DNA of 64,000 nt from Flagellimonas algicola (GCF_005937185.1 NZ_VCNI01000002.1:1054001-1118000), one strand, 5' to 3'; counted from the first letter of the stretch, positions 24,589 through 33,145 are shown. Notes: generated by a model from the sequence alone, not told the origin. Program-made: numbers and translations.

Positions 24589-25224
24589 CTACTTTCTTCC
24601 GAAATCTGCAGGAATTTCACCCCAAGCTTTGGTCTCCCATTTTACAATGGGCGTGTTGTACCTGTTTTTTTTCAACCAACTTTCTGCCCGCTCTATCAAT
24701 TCAAAGAGTTGGGCATTTTTGTTGTTTTTTTTCAGTTTGGTGCCGCACTTTTTCTTGCACACCCACCCAATGGCAATTCTAGAGTCGGAGTAAATGACCC
24801 GCTCACTTTTTCGTTCCTTTAAAAAAGCAAGACCATGGACCAAGGCCAAAAACTCACCAATATTATTCGTGCCCTGTTCAAAAGGACCCTGTTTAAATAG
24901 GAGCTTTTTGGTTTTTGTATCTACTCCTTGGTATTCCATTTTACCAGGGTTGCCACTGGAGGCCGCATCCACTGAAATGGAATTGTAATTAGGGTCACCA
25001 ATTCTAAGCAACTCTTCAGGAGAAAGCTCCTTTTTTCCTTTGGAAGTTCCTTTGTACTCCAAATAGTTTCCGTTGTATGCTTTTTTGGCTTCATCGAAAG
25101 TTGAAAAGGACTTGTATTGAGCACCCTTGAAACCTGTTATCTGAGCTTTGCAGTCATCCCAACTCTCAAATATTCCGGGCCGTTTACCTTTCCAGACCAC
25201 ATAGAATTTTTTCTTATTTGCCAT
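24589..25224 (-). CDS. rnhA: Ribonuclease HI with N-terminal viroplasmin (hybrid-binding) domain
   Basis: A 211-residue enzyme that cuts the RNA of RNA-DNA hybrids. Residues 1-50 form the viroplasmin/caulimovirus-type hybrid-binding domain (FYVVWKGKRPGIFESWDDCK, FSTFDEAKKAYNG). Residues of about 78-211 form the RNase H domain with the acidic residues in ISVDAASSGNPG, IGEFLALVHGL, IYSDSRIAIGW and the last D near the end (WGEIPADFGRK). It lies 1 base from the purN start on the same strand. Confidence 0.9.
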   Translation of the reverse strand: MANKKKFYVVWKGKRPGIFESWDDCKAQITGFKGAQYKSFSTFDEAKKAYNGNYLEYKGTSKGKKELSPEELLRIGDPNYNSISVDAASSGNPGKMEYQGVDTKTKKLLFKQGPFEQGTNNIGEFLALVHGLAFLKERKSERVIYSDSRIAIGWVCKKKCGTKLKKNNKNAQLFELIERAESWLKKNRYNTPIVKWETKAWGEIPADFGRK

Positions 25225-25225
25225 T

Positions 25226-25819
25226 TTAGGTTAAGAGTTTTTCAATCACTTTGGGAAAGTGCTCGTATTCCAATTCGTGCACCTTATTGGCTATGGTATT
25301 CGGGGTGTCCTCTGGTGTCAATTCCGTTTTGGCTTGAAAAATAACGGCGCCCTCATCATAATGTTCGTTGACATAATGAATGGTGATACCCGTTTCCGTT
25401 TCTTCATTTTCTTTTACCGCCTCATGCACTTTGGAACCGTACATGCCTTTTCCACCATACTTGGGTAATAGTGCAGGATGTATATTGACAATTTGGTTTG
25501 GAAATGCCCGTATGAAACTTTCAGGAATCTTCCATAGGAATCCGGCAAGAACGATAAGGTCTGGTTCAAGACTTTTGATCATATTCAAAAGCTGGTCTGT
25601 TCCCACAAACGATTCCCGATTAAAGCAGTAGGCGGGAACTTTCAGTCTTTTGCACCGATCCAGCACTTGGGCAGTACTTTTATTGGTAAAAACCGCCGCG
25701 ACCTTGGCTGTTTTCTGTACCCTAAAATAGGTAATGATTTTTTCGGCATTGGATCCGCTCCCGGATGCCAGAATTACTATCTGTTTTAGGTTGGTTTTCT
25801 CCTGCAAATCGCTATTCAT
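25226..25819 (-). CDS. purN: Phosphoribosylglycinamide formyltransferase
   Basis: A 197-residue enzyme transferring a formyl group from 10-formyl-tetrahydrofolate to GAR in purine synthesis. The substrate loop GSGSNAEKII, the catalytic NIHPALLPKYGGKGMYG and HYVNEHYDEGAVIFQA are present, giving the Asn-His-Asp triad. Length is usual for PurN. It is divergent from acpP across 130 bases and heads a run of minus-strand genes (purN, rnhA, pfkB-type kinase, purF). Confidence 0.93.
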   Translation of the reverse strand: MNSDLQEKTNLKQIVILASGSGSNAEKIITYFRVQKTAKVAAVFTNKSTAQVLDRCKRLKVPAYCFNRESFVGTDQLLNMIKSLEPDLIVLAGFLWKIPESFIRAFPNQIVNIHPALLPKYGGKGMYGSKVHEAVKENEETETGITIHYVNEHYDEGAVIFQAKTELTPEDTPNTIANKVHELEYEHFPKVIEKLLT

Positions 25820-25910
25820 GTTTAAAAGGCTAAATTACTGCACACGTATCTAATATGTTTAATTTGAGGCACATTTTATCGACAAATGGTGTATTTAATC
25901 CAAAGTTTTA

Positions 25911-25918
25911 TATTTTTG
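25911..25918 (+). promoter_or_regulatory. Putative -7 box (TATTTTTG) of acpP
   Basis: An exact TAnnTTTG match lies 31 bases before the acpP ATG. No TTG is found at the standard upstream distance. The position fits a promoter for the acpP-fabF-rnc run. Confidence 0.5.
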
Positions 25919-25949
25919 CCCCGATTAAATTTTTAAAACCGATATAATT

Positions 25950-26183
25950 ATGTCAGACATTGCATCAAGAGTAAAGGCTATCATCGTTGATAAACTAGGT
26001 GTAGATGAAAATGAAGTAGTAGCAGAAGCTAGCTTTACCAACGACCTAGGTGCGGATTCCTTGGACACTGTTGAACTTATCATGGAATTTGAAAAAGAAT
26101 TTGACATTCAAATCCCTGATGATCAAGCAGAAAACATTGCAACTGTTGGTCAAGCCATTAGCTATATAGAAGAAGCGAAGTAA
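25950..26183 (+). CDS. acpP: Acyl carrier protein
   Basis: A 77-residue acidic carrier for fatty-acid synthesis. S37 in [10 protein letters not shown] is the 4'-phosphopantetheine site. All family landmarks are present ([30 protein letters not shown]). It is followed by a palindromic terminator and then fabF, the usual order acpP-fabF-rnc. The intervening hairpin probably lets ACP be made in excess. Confidence 0.97.
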   Translation: MSDIASRVKAIIVDKLGVDENEVVAEASFTNDLGADSLDTVELIMEFEKEFDIQIPDDQAENIATVGQAISYIEEAK

Positions 26184-26211
26184 TTTTATGATATTTTACT
26201 AAAGATTTTAA

Positions 26212-26251
26212 ATTATCCATGTGATGATCATCACATGGATAATTTTTTTTT
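26212..26251 (+). terminator. Terminator between acpP and fabF
   Basis: A perfect 32-bp palindrome (26212-26243, centred on GATC) is followed by nine T's. It lies 28 bases past acpP and 40 before fabF, which suits partial termination and a high ACP-to-FabF ratio. Confidence 0.85.
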
Positions 26252-26283
26252 AATTTAGGTTCATAAGGGTAAAAAATAGTTCA

Positions 26284-27534
26284 ATGCAGTTAAAGCGAGT
26301 TGTAGTTACTGGAATGGGTGCACTTACACCTATAGGTAACAATTTGGAGGCTTATTGGGAAGGACTAAAAACTGGGAAAAGCGGTTGCGCTCCCATCACG
26401 TATTTTGATACGGAAAAGTTCAAGACCAAATTTGCCTGTGAGTTAAAAGGCTATGAACCACAGGACTTTTTTGATAGAAAAGAGGCCAGAAAACTGGACA
26501 GATTTGCCCAATATGCACTGGTCTCCTCCGATGAGGCAATTGCAGATTCCGGAATTGACCTGGACGAGATAAATAAATTACGTGTTGGAGTTATTTGGGG
26601 AGCGGGAATAGGAGGTTTGGAAACCTTTCAGAAAGAAGTTTTAGATTTTGCCGATGGGGATGGAACCCCAAGGTTTAATCCATTCTTTATCCCAAAAATG
26701 ATTGCGGATATCGCACCCGCCAATATTTCCATAAAACATGGGTTTATGGGACCAAATTACACCACGGTTTCGGCCTGTGCGTCTTCTGCCAATGCCATGT
26801 TCGATGCTTTAAACTCGATACGTTTAGGGTACTGTGACCTAATTGTTACAGGAGGAAGTGAAGCAGCGGTTACCATTGCTGGAATGGGTGGTTTTAATGC
26901 TATGCATGCATTATCTACCAGAAATGAAAATCCGGAAACTGCTTCAAGACCGTTTGACGGAACCAGGGATGGTTTTGTATTAGGAGAAGGAGCTGGGGCT
27001 TTAATTTTAGAAGAGTATGAGCATGCAAAGGCAAGAGGAGCAAAAATATATGCCGAGGTTTTAGGTGGTGGATTATCAAGTGATGCCCACCATATGACAG
27101 CCCCTCATCCAGAAGGTATTGGTGTTGTGGAGGTAATGAAGAATTGTCTGGAAAATGCAGGACTGAAACCAGAAGACGTGGACCATATAAACACCCACGG
27201 AACATCGACCCCTTTAGGTGATGTGGCCGAACTGAAGGCCATTTCCAAAGTGTTTGGGAAACATGCTCCCAACATTAATATTAATTCCACAAAATCCATG
27301 ACAGGGCACTTATTGGGTGCGGCCGGAGCCATAGAAGCCATTGCTTCCATCTTGGCCATGGAACACAGTATGGTTCCTCCTACGATCAACCATAGTGTAG
27401 TAGATGAGAACATTGATCCTTCATTGAACCTGACCCTTAACAAGGCTCAGGAAAGGGAGGTAAATGTGGCCATGAGCAATACCTTTGGGTTTGGCGGACA
27501 CAACGCGTGTGTTCTGTTCAAAAAAATAGGGTAG
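26284..27534 (+). CDS. fabF: 3-oxoacyl-ACP synthase II
   Basis: A 416-residue condensing enzyme that extends acyl-ACP with malonyl-ACP. The Cys-His-His triad is C165 (TVSACASSAN), H305 (NTHGTSTPLGD) and H342 (SMTGHLLGAAG). The N-terminus KRVVVTGMGALTPIG is typical. Length matches FabF. It is followed 12 bases later by rnc, the conserved order in Bacteroidota. Confidence 0.96.
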   Translation: MQLKRVVVTGMGALTPIGNNLEAYWEGLKTGKSGCAPITYFDTEKFKTKFACELKGYEPQDFFDRKEARKLDRFAQYALVSSDEAIADSGIDLDEINKLRVGVIWGAGIGGLETFQKEVLDFADGDGTPRFNPFFIPKMIADIAPANISIKHGFMGPNYTTVSACASSANAMFDALNSIRLGYCDLIVTGGSEAAVTIAGMGGFNAMHALSTRNENPETASRPFDGTRDGFVLGEGAGALILEEYEHAKARGAKIYAEVLGGGLSSDAHHMTAPHPEGIGVVEVMKNCLENAGLKPEDVDHINTHGTSTPLGDVAELKAISKVFGKHAPNININSTKSMTGHLLGAAGAIEAIASILAMEHSMVPPTINHSVVDENIDPSLNLTLNKAQEREVNVAMSNTFGFGGHNACVLFKKIG

Positions 27535-27546
27535 TTTTGTAGTGTA

Positions 27547-28284
27547 ATGAAATTCCCCTCCAAAATATTCAATTCCCCTCCGAAATCGGATGGGGATTTT
27601 TTTTTAGGTATTAAATCAATTCTGGGATTTAAACCCAAAGATCTTGATATTTATAAAAAGGCATTTCTGCATCGATCCGTAAACAAAAGGGATAAAGACG
27701 GTAATCCCATGAATTATGAGCGATTGGAATTTCTTGGGGATGCCATGTTGGGAACCATTATTTCCAAACACCTATATAATAAAGTTCCTGGAGGAGATGA
27801 AGGTTACCTAACCAAAATGCGCTCCAAAATAGTTAGCAGAAAACACCTCAACGAGCTTGGAAAGGATTTAAAACTGCTAAAATATGTGGAGAGCAGAATT
27901 CCCAAATCCCACTTTGGGGAGAATATCCACGGCAATGTTTTTGAGGCCTTGGTCGGAGCTATTTATTTGGACAGGGGCTATGCCTACTGCGAAAAATTCA
28001 TCAATTCCAGAGTCATTATGCCCTATGTGGACATTGAGCAGTTGGAAGGAAAGGTGATCAGTTACAAAAGCCTGCTCATTGAATGGTGCCAGAAACAGAA
28101 AAAAACTTTTCACTACGATGTTTACGAAGACACCGGCAACGATGAGCTAAAGCATTTTGCGGTTAAATTGACCATCAACGAAAGAGTTATGGCCAAAGCA
28201 CGGGCCACATCCAAAAAGAAGGCAGAGGAAAAAGCCTCAAAAAGAGCCTATTTTGCACTTCAGAGCAGAATAGAAAATAGTTGA
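27547..28284 (+). CDS. rnc: Ribonuclease III
   Basis: A 245-residue double-strand-specific RNase that processes rRNA and structured mRNAs. The signature ERLEFLGDAMLGTIIS lies near residue 58, the second acidic site is FEALVGAIYLDRGY, and the C-terminal dsRNA-binding domain (SYKSLLIEWCQKQ ... AEEKASKRAYFAL) is complete. The N-terminus is about 20 residues longer than in E. coli. Spacing after fabF suggests co-transcription. Confidence 0.95.
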   Translation: MKFPSKIFNSPPKSDGDFFLGIKSILGFKPKDLDIYKKAFLHRSVNKRDKDGNPMNYERLEFLGDAMLGTIISKHLYNKVPGGDEGYLTKMRSKIVSRKHLNELGKDLKLLKYVESRIPKSHFGENIHGNVFEALVGAIYLDRGYAYCEKFINSRVIMPYVDIEQLEGKVISYKSLLIEWCQKQKKTFHYDVYEDTGNDELKHFAVKLTINERVMAKARATSKKKAEEKASKRAYFALQSRIENS

Positions 28285-28370
28285 CTTTAAATTAAGGTAA
28301 ACTCAAACGTTTTCGTTGTGGTAAAAGGGGTATTGTCCCCATTAAGCTAGGCTGTCAAAGGGAATAGGAG

Positions 28371-28378
28371 TATATTTG
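28371..28378 (+). promoter_or_regulatory. Putative -7 box (TATATTTG) before the IPExxxVDY gene
   Basis: An exact TAnnTTTG match, 17 bases before the ATG at 28396. No good TTG at the usual distance. A small GGGG/CCCC hairpin lies at about 28327-28340. The box would drive the IPExxxVDY-pyk pair. Confidence 0.45.
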
Positions 28379-28395
28379 GGGTTCGTGTAAAAGAG

Positions 28396-28860
28396 ATGTT
28401 GACGACCCATAAGATATCTGAGGATTTTTATGACGACAACTTTCAGCTTATTGCAATTCATAGTGGGCTGGAAGATTTTGCGATGGGGTATGCCGTTAAT
28501 CTAGCCTGCGGACTTCAATTAAGTAGAAGGAAAAACGATCTGCAATTTGATCAAGATCTTGCTTTTTCGGTCTTTGATTGGGACGATGAATTGAGTGACA
28601 CTTTTTGGACCCTAATGTCCAACAAATGTGCTGTTGAAGAGACCATTCCGTCCGTTGGACTTTTTCAGGATAGAACTTCTTCCAGAGCGGACTATTTGAT
28701 CAAAGAACGCAAAGAAGTCGATTACTTTTTGAAGGTTGATGGTGTGGACGGACCTACACTGGTAAACAAAATAAAGGCCATCAACACTATTCCAAAAGTG
28801 GTTACTGCGTACCCGCTTGAAACACAAACTTTAAAATCAAAAAGAAACCTAATCTTTTAA
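28396..28860 (+). CDS. IPExxxVDY family protein
   Basis: A 154-residue protein of a Bacteroidota-specific family of unknown function. The family name motif appears in degenerate form as KERKEVDYFLKVDG. There is no signal peptide, membrane segment or catalytic motif that I can see. It begins MLTTHKISEDFYDDNFQLIA and lies 2 bases upstream of pyk, in the conserved rnc / IPExxxVDY / pyk order. Tight coupling to pyruvate kinase suggests a linked role, but none is established from sequence. Confidence 0.85.
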   Translation: MLTTHKISEDFYDDNFQLIAIHSGLEDFAMGYAVNLACGLQLSRRKNDLQFDQDLAFSVFDWDDELSDTFWTLMSNKCAVEETIPSVGLFQDRTSSRADYLIKERKEVDYFLKVDGVDGPTLVNKIKAINTIPKVVTAYPLETQTLKSKRNLIF

Positions 28861-28862
28861 CA

Positions 28863-30305
28863 ATGCCAACCGTTAAAAAAACAAAAATAGTAGCCACCCT
28901 TGGACCTGCCACGAGCAAAAAGGAAGTTCTTCAGCAAATGATGGAAGCTGGGGTGGATGTTTTCAGAATAAATTTTTCCCACGCTTCACATGATGATGTT
29001 GCAGAGCGAATAAAGCTCATTCGGGAATTGAACGACGAACTGGATACCAACACCGCCATTCTTGCCGATTTGCAAGGACCAAAATTGAGAGTTGGGGTAA
29101 TGGGAGGTGAAGCTGTGGTGGCGCCTGGGGATGAGATCACCTTTGCGACTGGAGAACCTTTTGAAGGAAGTGCCAAAAGGGTGTATATGAATTACGCCAG
29201 CTTTCCCCAGGATGTGAAACCAGGAGAACGCATTTTATTGGATGATGGAAAGTTGATCTTTGAGGTGAAATCAACCAATGGGAAGGATGAAGTAAAGGCC
29301 GTTGTAATACAAGGAGGACCTTTGAAATCCAAAAAAGGAGTGAATCTCCCAAATACAGATATCTCACTACCCGCCTTGACGGAAAAAGATATTAAGGATG
29401 CCGAGTTTGCCATTTCCCAAGAAGTGGATTGGATGGCACTATCCTTTGTTCGGCATAGCCAGGACCTTATGGACCTGCAAAATTTGATTAATAAACATTC
29501 CGAGCACAAGATTCCTATCATAGCCAAAATTGAAAAACCCGAAGCGGTTGATAATATTGACAAGATTGTAGCTTATTGTGATGGCCTTATGGTTGCCCGG
29601 GGTGATTTGGGTGTGGAGATTCCAGCGCATGAAGTACCTCTGATCCAAAAGCAATTGGTATTGCGGGCTAAAAAAGCAAGAATTCCAGTAATCATTGCAA
29701 CACAGATGATGGAAACCATGATAACCAGTCTTACACCAACCCGTGCCGAGGTCAATGACGTGGCCAACTCTGTAATGGATGGGGCAGATGCTGTGATGCT
29801 GTCTGGAGAAACCTCGGTTGGAAATTATCCGGTTCAGGTTATCGAAAAAATGTCCAGCATTTTAATGAGTGTGGAAGGTTCCAATCTGATCAATGTTCCA
29901 CAGACACCGCCCCACATTCGTACCAAAAGATATATTACCAAATCCGTTTGTTATCATGCTGCCATTATGGCCAACGAAATAGAGGCCAAGGCCATATCAA
30001 CTTTGACCAATAGTGGTTACACGGCTTTTCAAATTTCCGCATGGAGACCCAGCGCCCACATCTTGGTATTTACGTCCAACAGAAGAATTCTGACCCAACT
30101 GAATCTATTATGGGGCGTAAAAGCGTTCATGTATGACAAGTATGTTTCCACGGATGAGACCATTGAAGATGTAAACCAAATTGCCTGTAAAAAAGGATAT
30201 TTGGATGTGGGAGATATGCTGATTAGCTTGGCTGCCATGCCCATCAAGGACAAGGGAATGGTGAATACCCTTAGGGTAACGGAAATAGAGAGCTGTAGTT
30301 TCTAG
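28863..30305 (+). CDS. pyk: Pyruvate kinase
   Basis: A 480-residue glycolytic enzyme converting phosphoenolpyruvate and ADP to pyruvate and ATP. The TIM barrel opens with KIVATLGPAT, the active-site block is IPIIAKIEKPEAV followed by MVARGDLGVEIP, and MDGADAVMLSGETSVGNYP follows. The C-terminal allosteric domain is present. It overlaps the end of the convergent PAS gene by 4 bases. Confidence 0.96.
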   Translation: MPTVKKTKIVATLGPATSKKEVLQQMMEAGVDVFRINFSHASHDDVAERIKLIRELNDELDTNTAILADLQGPKLRVGVMGGEAVVAPGDEITFATGEPFEGSAKRVYMNYASFPQDVKPGERILLDDGKLIFEVKSTNGKDEVKAVVIQGGPLKSKKGVNLPNTDISLPALTEKDIKDAEFAISQEVDWMALSFVRHSQDLMDLQNLINKHSEHKIPIIAKIEKPEAVDNIDKIVAYCDGLMVARGDLGVEIPAHEVPLIQKQLVLRAKKARIPVIIATQMMETMITSLTPTRAEVNDVANSVMDGADAVMLSGETSVGNYPVQVIEKMSSILMSVEGSNLINVPQTPPHIRTKRYITKSVCYHAAIMANEIEAKAISTLTNSGYTAFQISAWRPSAHILVFTSNRRILTQLNLLWGVKAFMYDKYVSTDETIEDVNQIACKKGYLDVGDMLISLAAMPIKDKGMVNTLRVTEIESCSF

Positions 30306-30820
30306 GCTACTTCTTCAAAAGCAATAAAATTGACCAATTTGCCAGCCTTGTCAAATACAGGGCTGCTTTTGATATGGCATTCGTAGGTGGTGCCATCTTT
30401 CCTGTAATTGGTCAAAACTACTTCAAAAGGCTGCTGTTCCTTAATGGCTTTGGAAACTTGACTTGTGGTTTCCCTACAGGTGGCCTCTCCTTGGAACATT
30501 CTAGGCTGTTTGCCTAAAACCTCATGAGGTTGATAGCCATTCATTTCAACCATATTCTTAGTGGCATAAACAATGTTCAAATGGGTATCCGTAACCACCA
30601 CCACCTGATCCTTTTTAAGAATCTCATCACCAAAATTGGCCATCTTATGCCATTTTCCTGATAATGCCATGCTTTCCAAACTTTTGACATCGGCAAGATT
30701 GCCAGAAAGTCGATCAAAAGATTGGGCAAACAAATCCATGCAGTGGAGAGGGTAGCCATGCACATCCAATTTATTGTAAAAAGTATGTGCGGCTTCGTCG
30801 TAAAATCGCATCTTTTCCAT
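30302..30820 (-). CDS. Stand-alone PAS protein with a LOV-like motif lacking the photoactive cysteine
   Basis: A 172-residue cytoplasmic protein with an N-terminal helical region (about residues 1-65) and a single C-terminal PAS domain. The segment GKQPRMFQGEAT aligns with the LOV motif GRNCRFLQGPET, but Pro stands where the adduct-forming Cys should be. The rest (TDTHLNIVYATKNMVEMNGY, YRKDGTTYECHIKSSPVFD) is close to LOV/PAS sensors. It may bind flavin or another ligand without the normal photocycle. The longest frame starts at TTG 30826; I prefer the ATG at 30820. It converges on pyk. Confidence 0.8.
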   Translation of the reverse strand: MEKMRFYDEAAHTFYNKLDVHGYPLHCMDLFAQSFDRLSGNLADVKSLESMALSGKWHKMANFGDEILKKDQVVVVTDTHLNIVYATKNMVEMNGYQPHEVLGKQPRMFQGEATCRETTSQVSKAIKEQQPFEVVLTNYRKDGTTYECHIKSSPVFDKAGKLVNFIAFEEVA

Positions 30821-30994
30821 ACCCAATACTATAAAAAGGAATATTGATCAGAAAATCTACGCATAACATTAACACTCTTGTTTAAGAATTTACATGTTAT
30901 AGCTCGAAAATTGGCTGTAAGTATCAACAGTATTTGAGGACTAAAGACCAGAAAAACTACCATCGGAGCTTGAAATTAGTCAAGCCAGCATATC

Positions 30995-31843
30995 ATGAAA
31001 TACGAATATTCAGATCCAAAACTGGGGGCTATATTAGGGCTTACAGATGATATTAGAAAAGACAAAGATTACTTTTCTTCAACGGCCAATACCATTAAAT
31101 TTTTGTGGAACCGAAACCCCGAACCCATAAGTCTTGAGGTAGATGGATTTGATTTACTTTTGGAACCCAACCAAATTGTAACGGTAACCTATCTACAACA
31201 GGTTTCTTTTGCCAAGACCCAGTTACCCTTGTCGTCGGTATTGTTCAATAGGGAATTCTACTGTATCTCCGATCATGATGCCGAGGTGTCCTGTAACGGT
31301 ATCTTGTTTTTTGGCACCCAAGATTTGCCCATCATTTCCATACCTGCTGACCAAGAGCGGAAATTCAATCTATGGTATGAAGTCTTTGTGGAAGAATTTT
31401 CCACTCCGGACAATATTCAAGGGGATATGTTGCAAATGTTGCTCAAGAGATTGATTATCATGAGCACACGATTGGCCAAGGAGCAACTGATCGTAAAGAG
31501 TTTGGACAATGCCCAAGTTGACACTATTCGCAAGTTCAACTATCTGGTGGACATACACTATAAAACCAAAAGAAAGGTAAGTGACTATGCAGATATGCTC
31601 TTTAAGTCGCCCAAGACCCTTTCCAACCTCTTTTCCATTTACAATCAGAAAACACCCCAACAGATCATATTGGACCGACTCATGTTGGAAGCCAAGCGTC
31701 TGATTCATTTTACCGAAAAACAAAATCAGGAAATTGCCTACGATTTGGGGTTTAATGACCCGGCACATTTTAGCCGTTTTTTCAAAAAAATGACGGATAT
31801 GAGTCCTTCGGAATACCGAGAAAACCTACTGATTGCCCCTTAA
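30995..31843 (+). CDS. AraC-family transcriptional regulator
   Basis: A 282-residue regulator. The C-terminal 100 residues carry the double helix-turn-helix of the family (RKVSDYADMLFKSPKTLSNL; then EIAYDLGFNDPAHFSRFFKK and MSPSEYR). The N-terminal part is a ligand-sensing region without a recognised motif, with a cupin-like pattern. It is followed on the same strand by a 52-residue gene, an AhpD-like gene and a cupredoxin gene, which it may control. Confidence 0.9.
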   Translation: MKYEYSDPKLGAILGLTDDIRKDKDYFSSTANTIKFLWNRNPEPISLEVDGFDLLLEPNQIVTVTYLQQVSFAKTQLPLSSVLFNREFYCISDHDAEVSCNGILFFGTQDLPIISIPADQERKFNLWYEVFVEEFSTPDNIQGDMLQMLLKRLIIMSTRLAKEQLIVKSLDNAQVDTIRKFNYLVDIHYKTKRKVSDYADMLFKSPKTLSNLFSIYNQKTPQQIILDRLMLEAKRLIHFTEKQNQEIAYDLGFNDPAHFSRFFKKMTDMSPSEYRENLLIAP

Positions 31844-31934
31844 GGGAAATTTTGGCAAGCGGTCGGGAAATCCCTCCTAACACCTCCCCTCTTTTTCGTC
31901 ACATCTTTGCTCAGTAATTAAAAGAAAGGTAAAG

Positions 31935-32093
31935 ATGAAATCACTGGAAAAATCTGTTTTCAATCTCATTGAGATTTTCAGGTCCACAAGAAGACCAGAA
32001 ACAAAGTCGATTATTTCTCCCGCACATTGCGAGCAGAAATACCATCACGATTTTTATTGTGATGCCGAAAAACCGTTTGTAAAGAATTTTTAA
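31935..32093 (+). CDS. 52-residue Cys/His-rich microprotein
   Basis: A short frame beginning with ATG at 31935 after a purine-rich AAAGAAAGGTAAAG, a plausible ribosome site. The N-terminal 20 residues are amphipathic and basic (MKSLEKSVFNLIEIFRSTRR). The C-terminal half holds H31, C32, H37, H38 and C42 (HCEQKYHHDFYC), a possible metal site. There is no signal peptide. It lies 30 bases upstream of the AhpD-like gene. I do not recognise a family, and this could still be leader sequence. Confidence 0.55.
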   Translation: MKSLEKSVFNLIEIFRSTRRPETKSIISPAHCEQKYHHDFYCDAEKPFVKNF

Positions 32094-32123
32094 CCCATAT
32101 AATAATTAGTAGAATTTATAATC

Positions 32124-32669
32124 ATGAGCAATTTTAATGTACCTAAAAGAGAAGAAGTAAGTAGTGCCAATCAGGCCATTTTTGACAACTTGGAAAAAGC
32201 TGTTGGATTTGTACCTAACCTTTATGCAACCTATGCATATTCAGAAAATGCCCTTGGCAATTACCTAACCTTTGCCAACGCCAAAACATCGCTTAAAGCC
32301 AAAGAGAAAGAAGCGGTGAACCTTGCAGTTAGTGAAGTAAATGGATGTGAATATTGTTTATCTGCCCATACCGCCATTGGTAAGATGAATGGATTTACGG
32401 ATGATCAGATTTTGGAATTGAGAACTGGAAGAGCCTCTTTTGACAACAAATTGGACGCTTTGGCCAGATTAGCCAAAAACATCACCGAAAACCGGGGAGT
32501 AACTGATGCTGCTGTTCTTGAAAATTTCTTCGATGCAGGATGGACCAAAGAAAATTTGATAGATACCATAGTATTGGTTGGTGACAAAACCATCTCCAAT
32601 TATATCAACAACACAACCCAAATCCAAGTGGATTTTCCAGTGGCACAACCCTTAGAAGCAACAGTATAA
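32124..32669 (+). CDS. Carboxymuconolactone decarboxylase / AhpD-like protein
   Basis: A 181-residue all-helical protein of the CMD/AhpD family. The redox motif is C75-x2-C78-x3-H82 (NGCEYCLSAHTAIGK), expected to work as a peroxide- or disulfide-reducing alkylhydroperoxidase-like centre. There is no signal peptide. It lies 27 bases upstream of the cupredoxin-like gene and follows an AraC regulator, so the set looks like a small oxidative-stress unit. The physiological substrate is unknown. Confidence 0.88.
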   Translation: MSNFNVPKREEVSSANQAIFDNLEKAVGFVPNLYATYAYSENALGNYLTFANAKTSLKAKEKEAVNLAVSEVNGCEYCLSAHTAIGKMNGFTDDQILELRTGRASFDNKLDALARLAKNITENRGVTDAAVLENFFDAGWTKENLIDTIVLVGDKTISNYINNTTQIQVDFPVAQPLEATV

Positions 32670-32696
32670 TTTTAAATAAGAAAACAACAAGTAATT

Positions 32697-33089
32697 ATGA
32701 AAAAGACAATTTCAATTTTAGTAGTAGCGTTGGTAACTGCATTTTCAGTTCAAGCGCAGGACAAGATGGGCAAAAGTGAAACAGTGAAAACTATTGCCTT
32801 GGAGCAAACTTCTGGTGAGTTTACACAAAAGCAAATCACCGTTTCTGAAGGAACCTATGTTTTTGACATTGCCAATAACGGTGTAGGACATGATGTTGGG
32901 TTTGTTTTGGTGAAGAAAGGGCAGGATTTGAGCAAGCCGGAAAACCATATTCAAACGGCCTATGTAACCAAATCGGTTGCAACTGGTGCTTCGCAAACAT
33001 CCAAGCCTACCGAATTAAAAAAGGGTGAATATATATATTTCTGTCCTTTGAATCCGACATCAACAGACAATCTTTTGACGGTGAAGTAG
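32697..33089 (+). CDS. Secreted cupredoxin-like protein with incomplete copper site
   Basis: A 130-residue protein: signal peptide 1-20 (ends VQA), then a single cupredoxin fold. H65 (NGVGHDVGFVL) and C116 (YIYFCPLNP) are in the positions of type 1 copper ligands. The usual second His and Met after the Cys (as in CPxPGHxxxGM) are missing; CPLNPTSTDN stands there instead. It may bind copper differently or not at all. It is exported to the periplasm and co-oriented with the AhpD-like gene. A terminator follows. Confidence 0.8.
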   Translation: MKKTISILVVALVTAFSVQAQDKMGKSETVKTIALEQTSGEFTQKQITVSEGTYVFDIANNGVGHDVGFVLVKKGQDLSKPENHIQTAYVTKSVATGASQTSKPTELKKGEYIYFCPLNPTSTDNLLTVK

Positions 33090-33111
33090 ATGGATTGATG
33101 TATGGTTGTAG

Positions 33112-33145
33112 AAGCCTCTTTTGAAAAGAAGGGGCTTTTATTTTA
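33112..33145 (+). terminator. Terminator after the cupredoxin-like gene
   Basis: AAGCCTCTTTT pairs with AAGAAGGGGCTT (two G-U pairs), followed by TTATTTTACC. It overlaps the last bases of the convergent tetR gene. Confidence 0.65.

Noticed and set aside
24589-25224. Viroplasmin domain of RNase H as evidence of viral origin
   Set aside because: The hybrid-binding domain is widespread in cellular RNase H1, including Bacteroidota; no viral genes are nearby.
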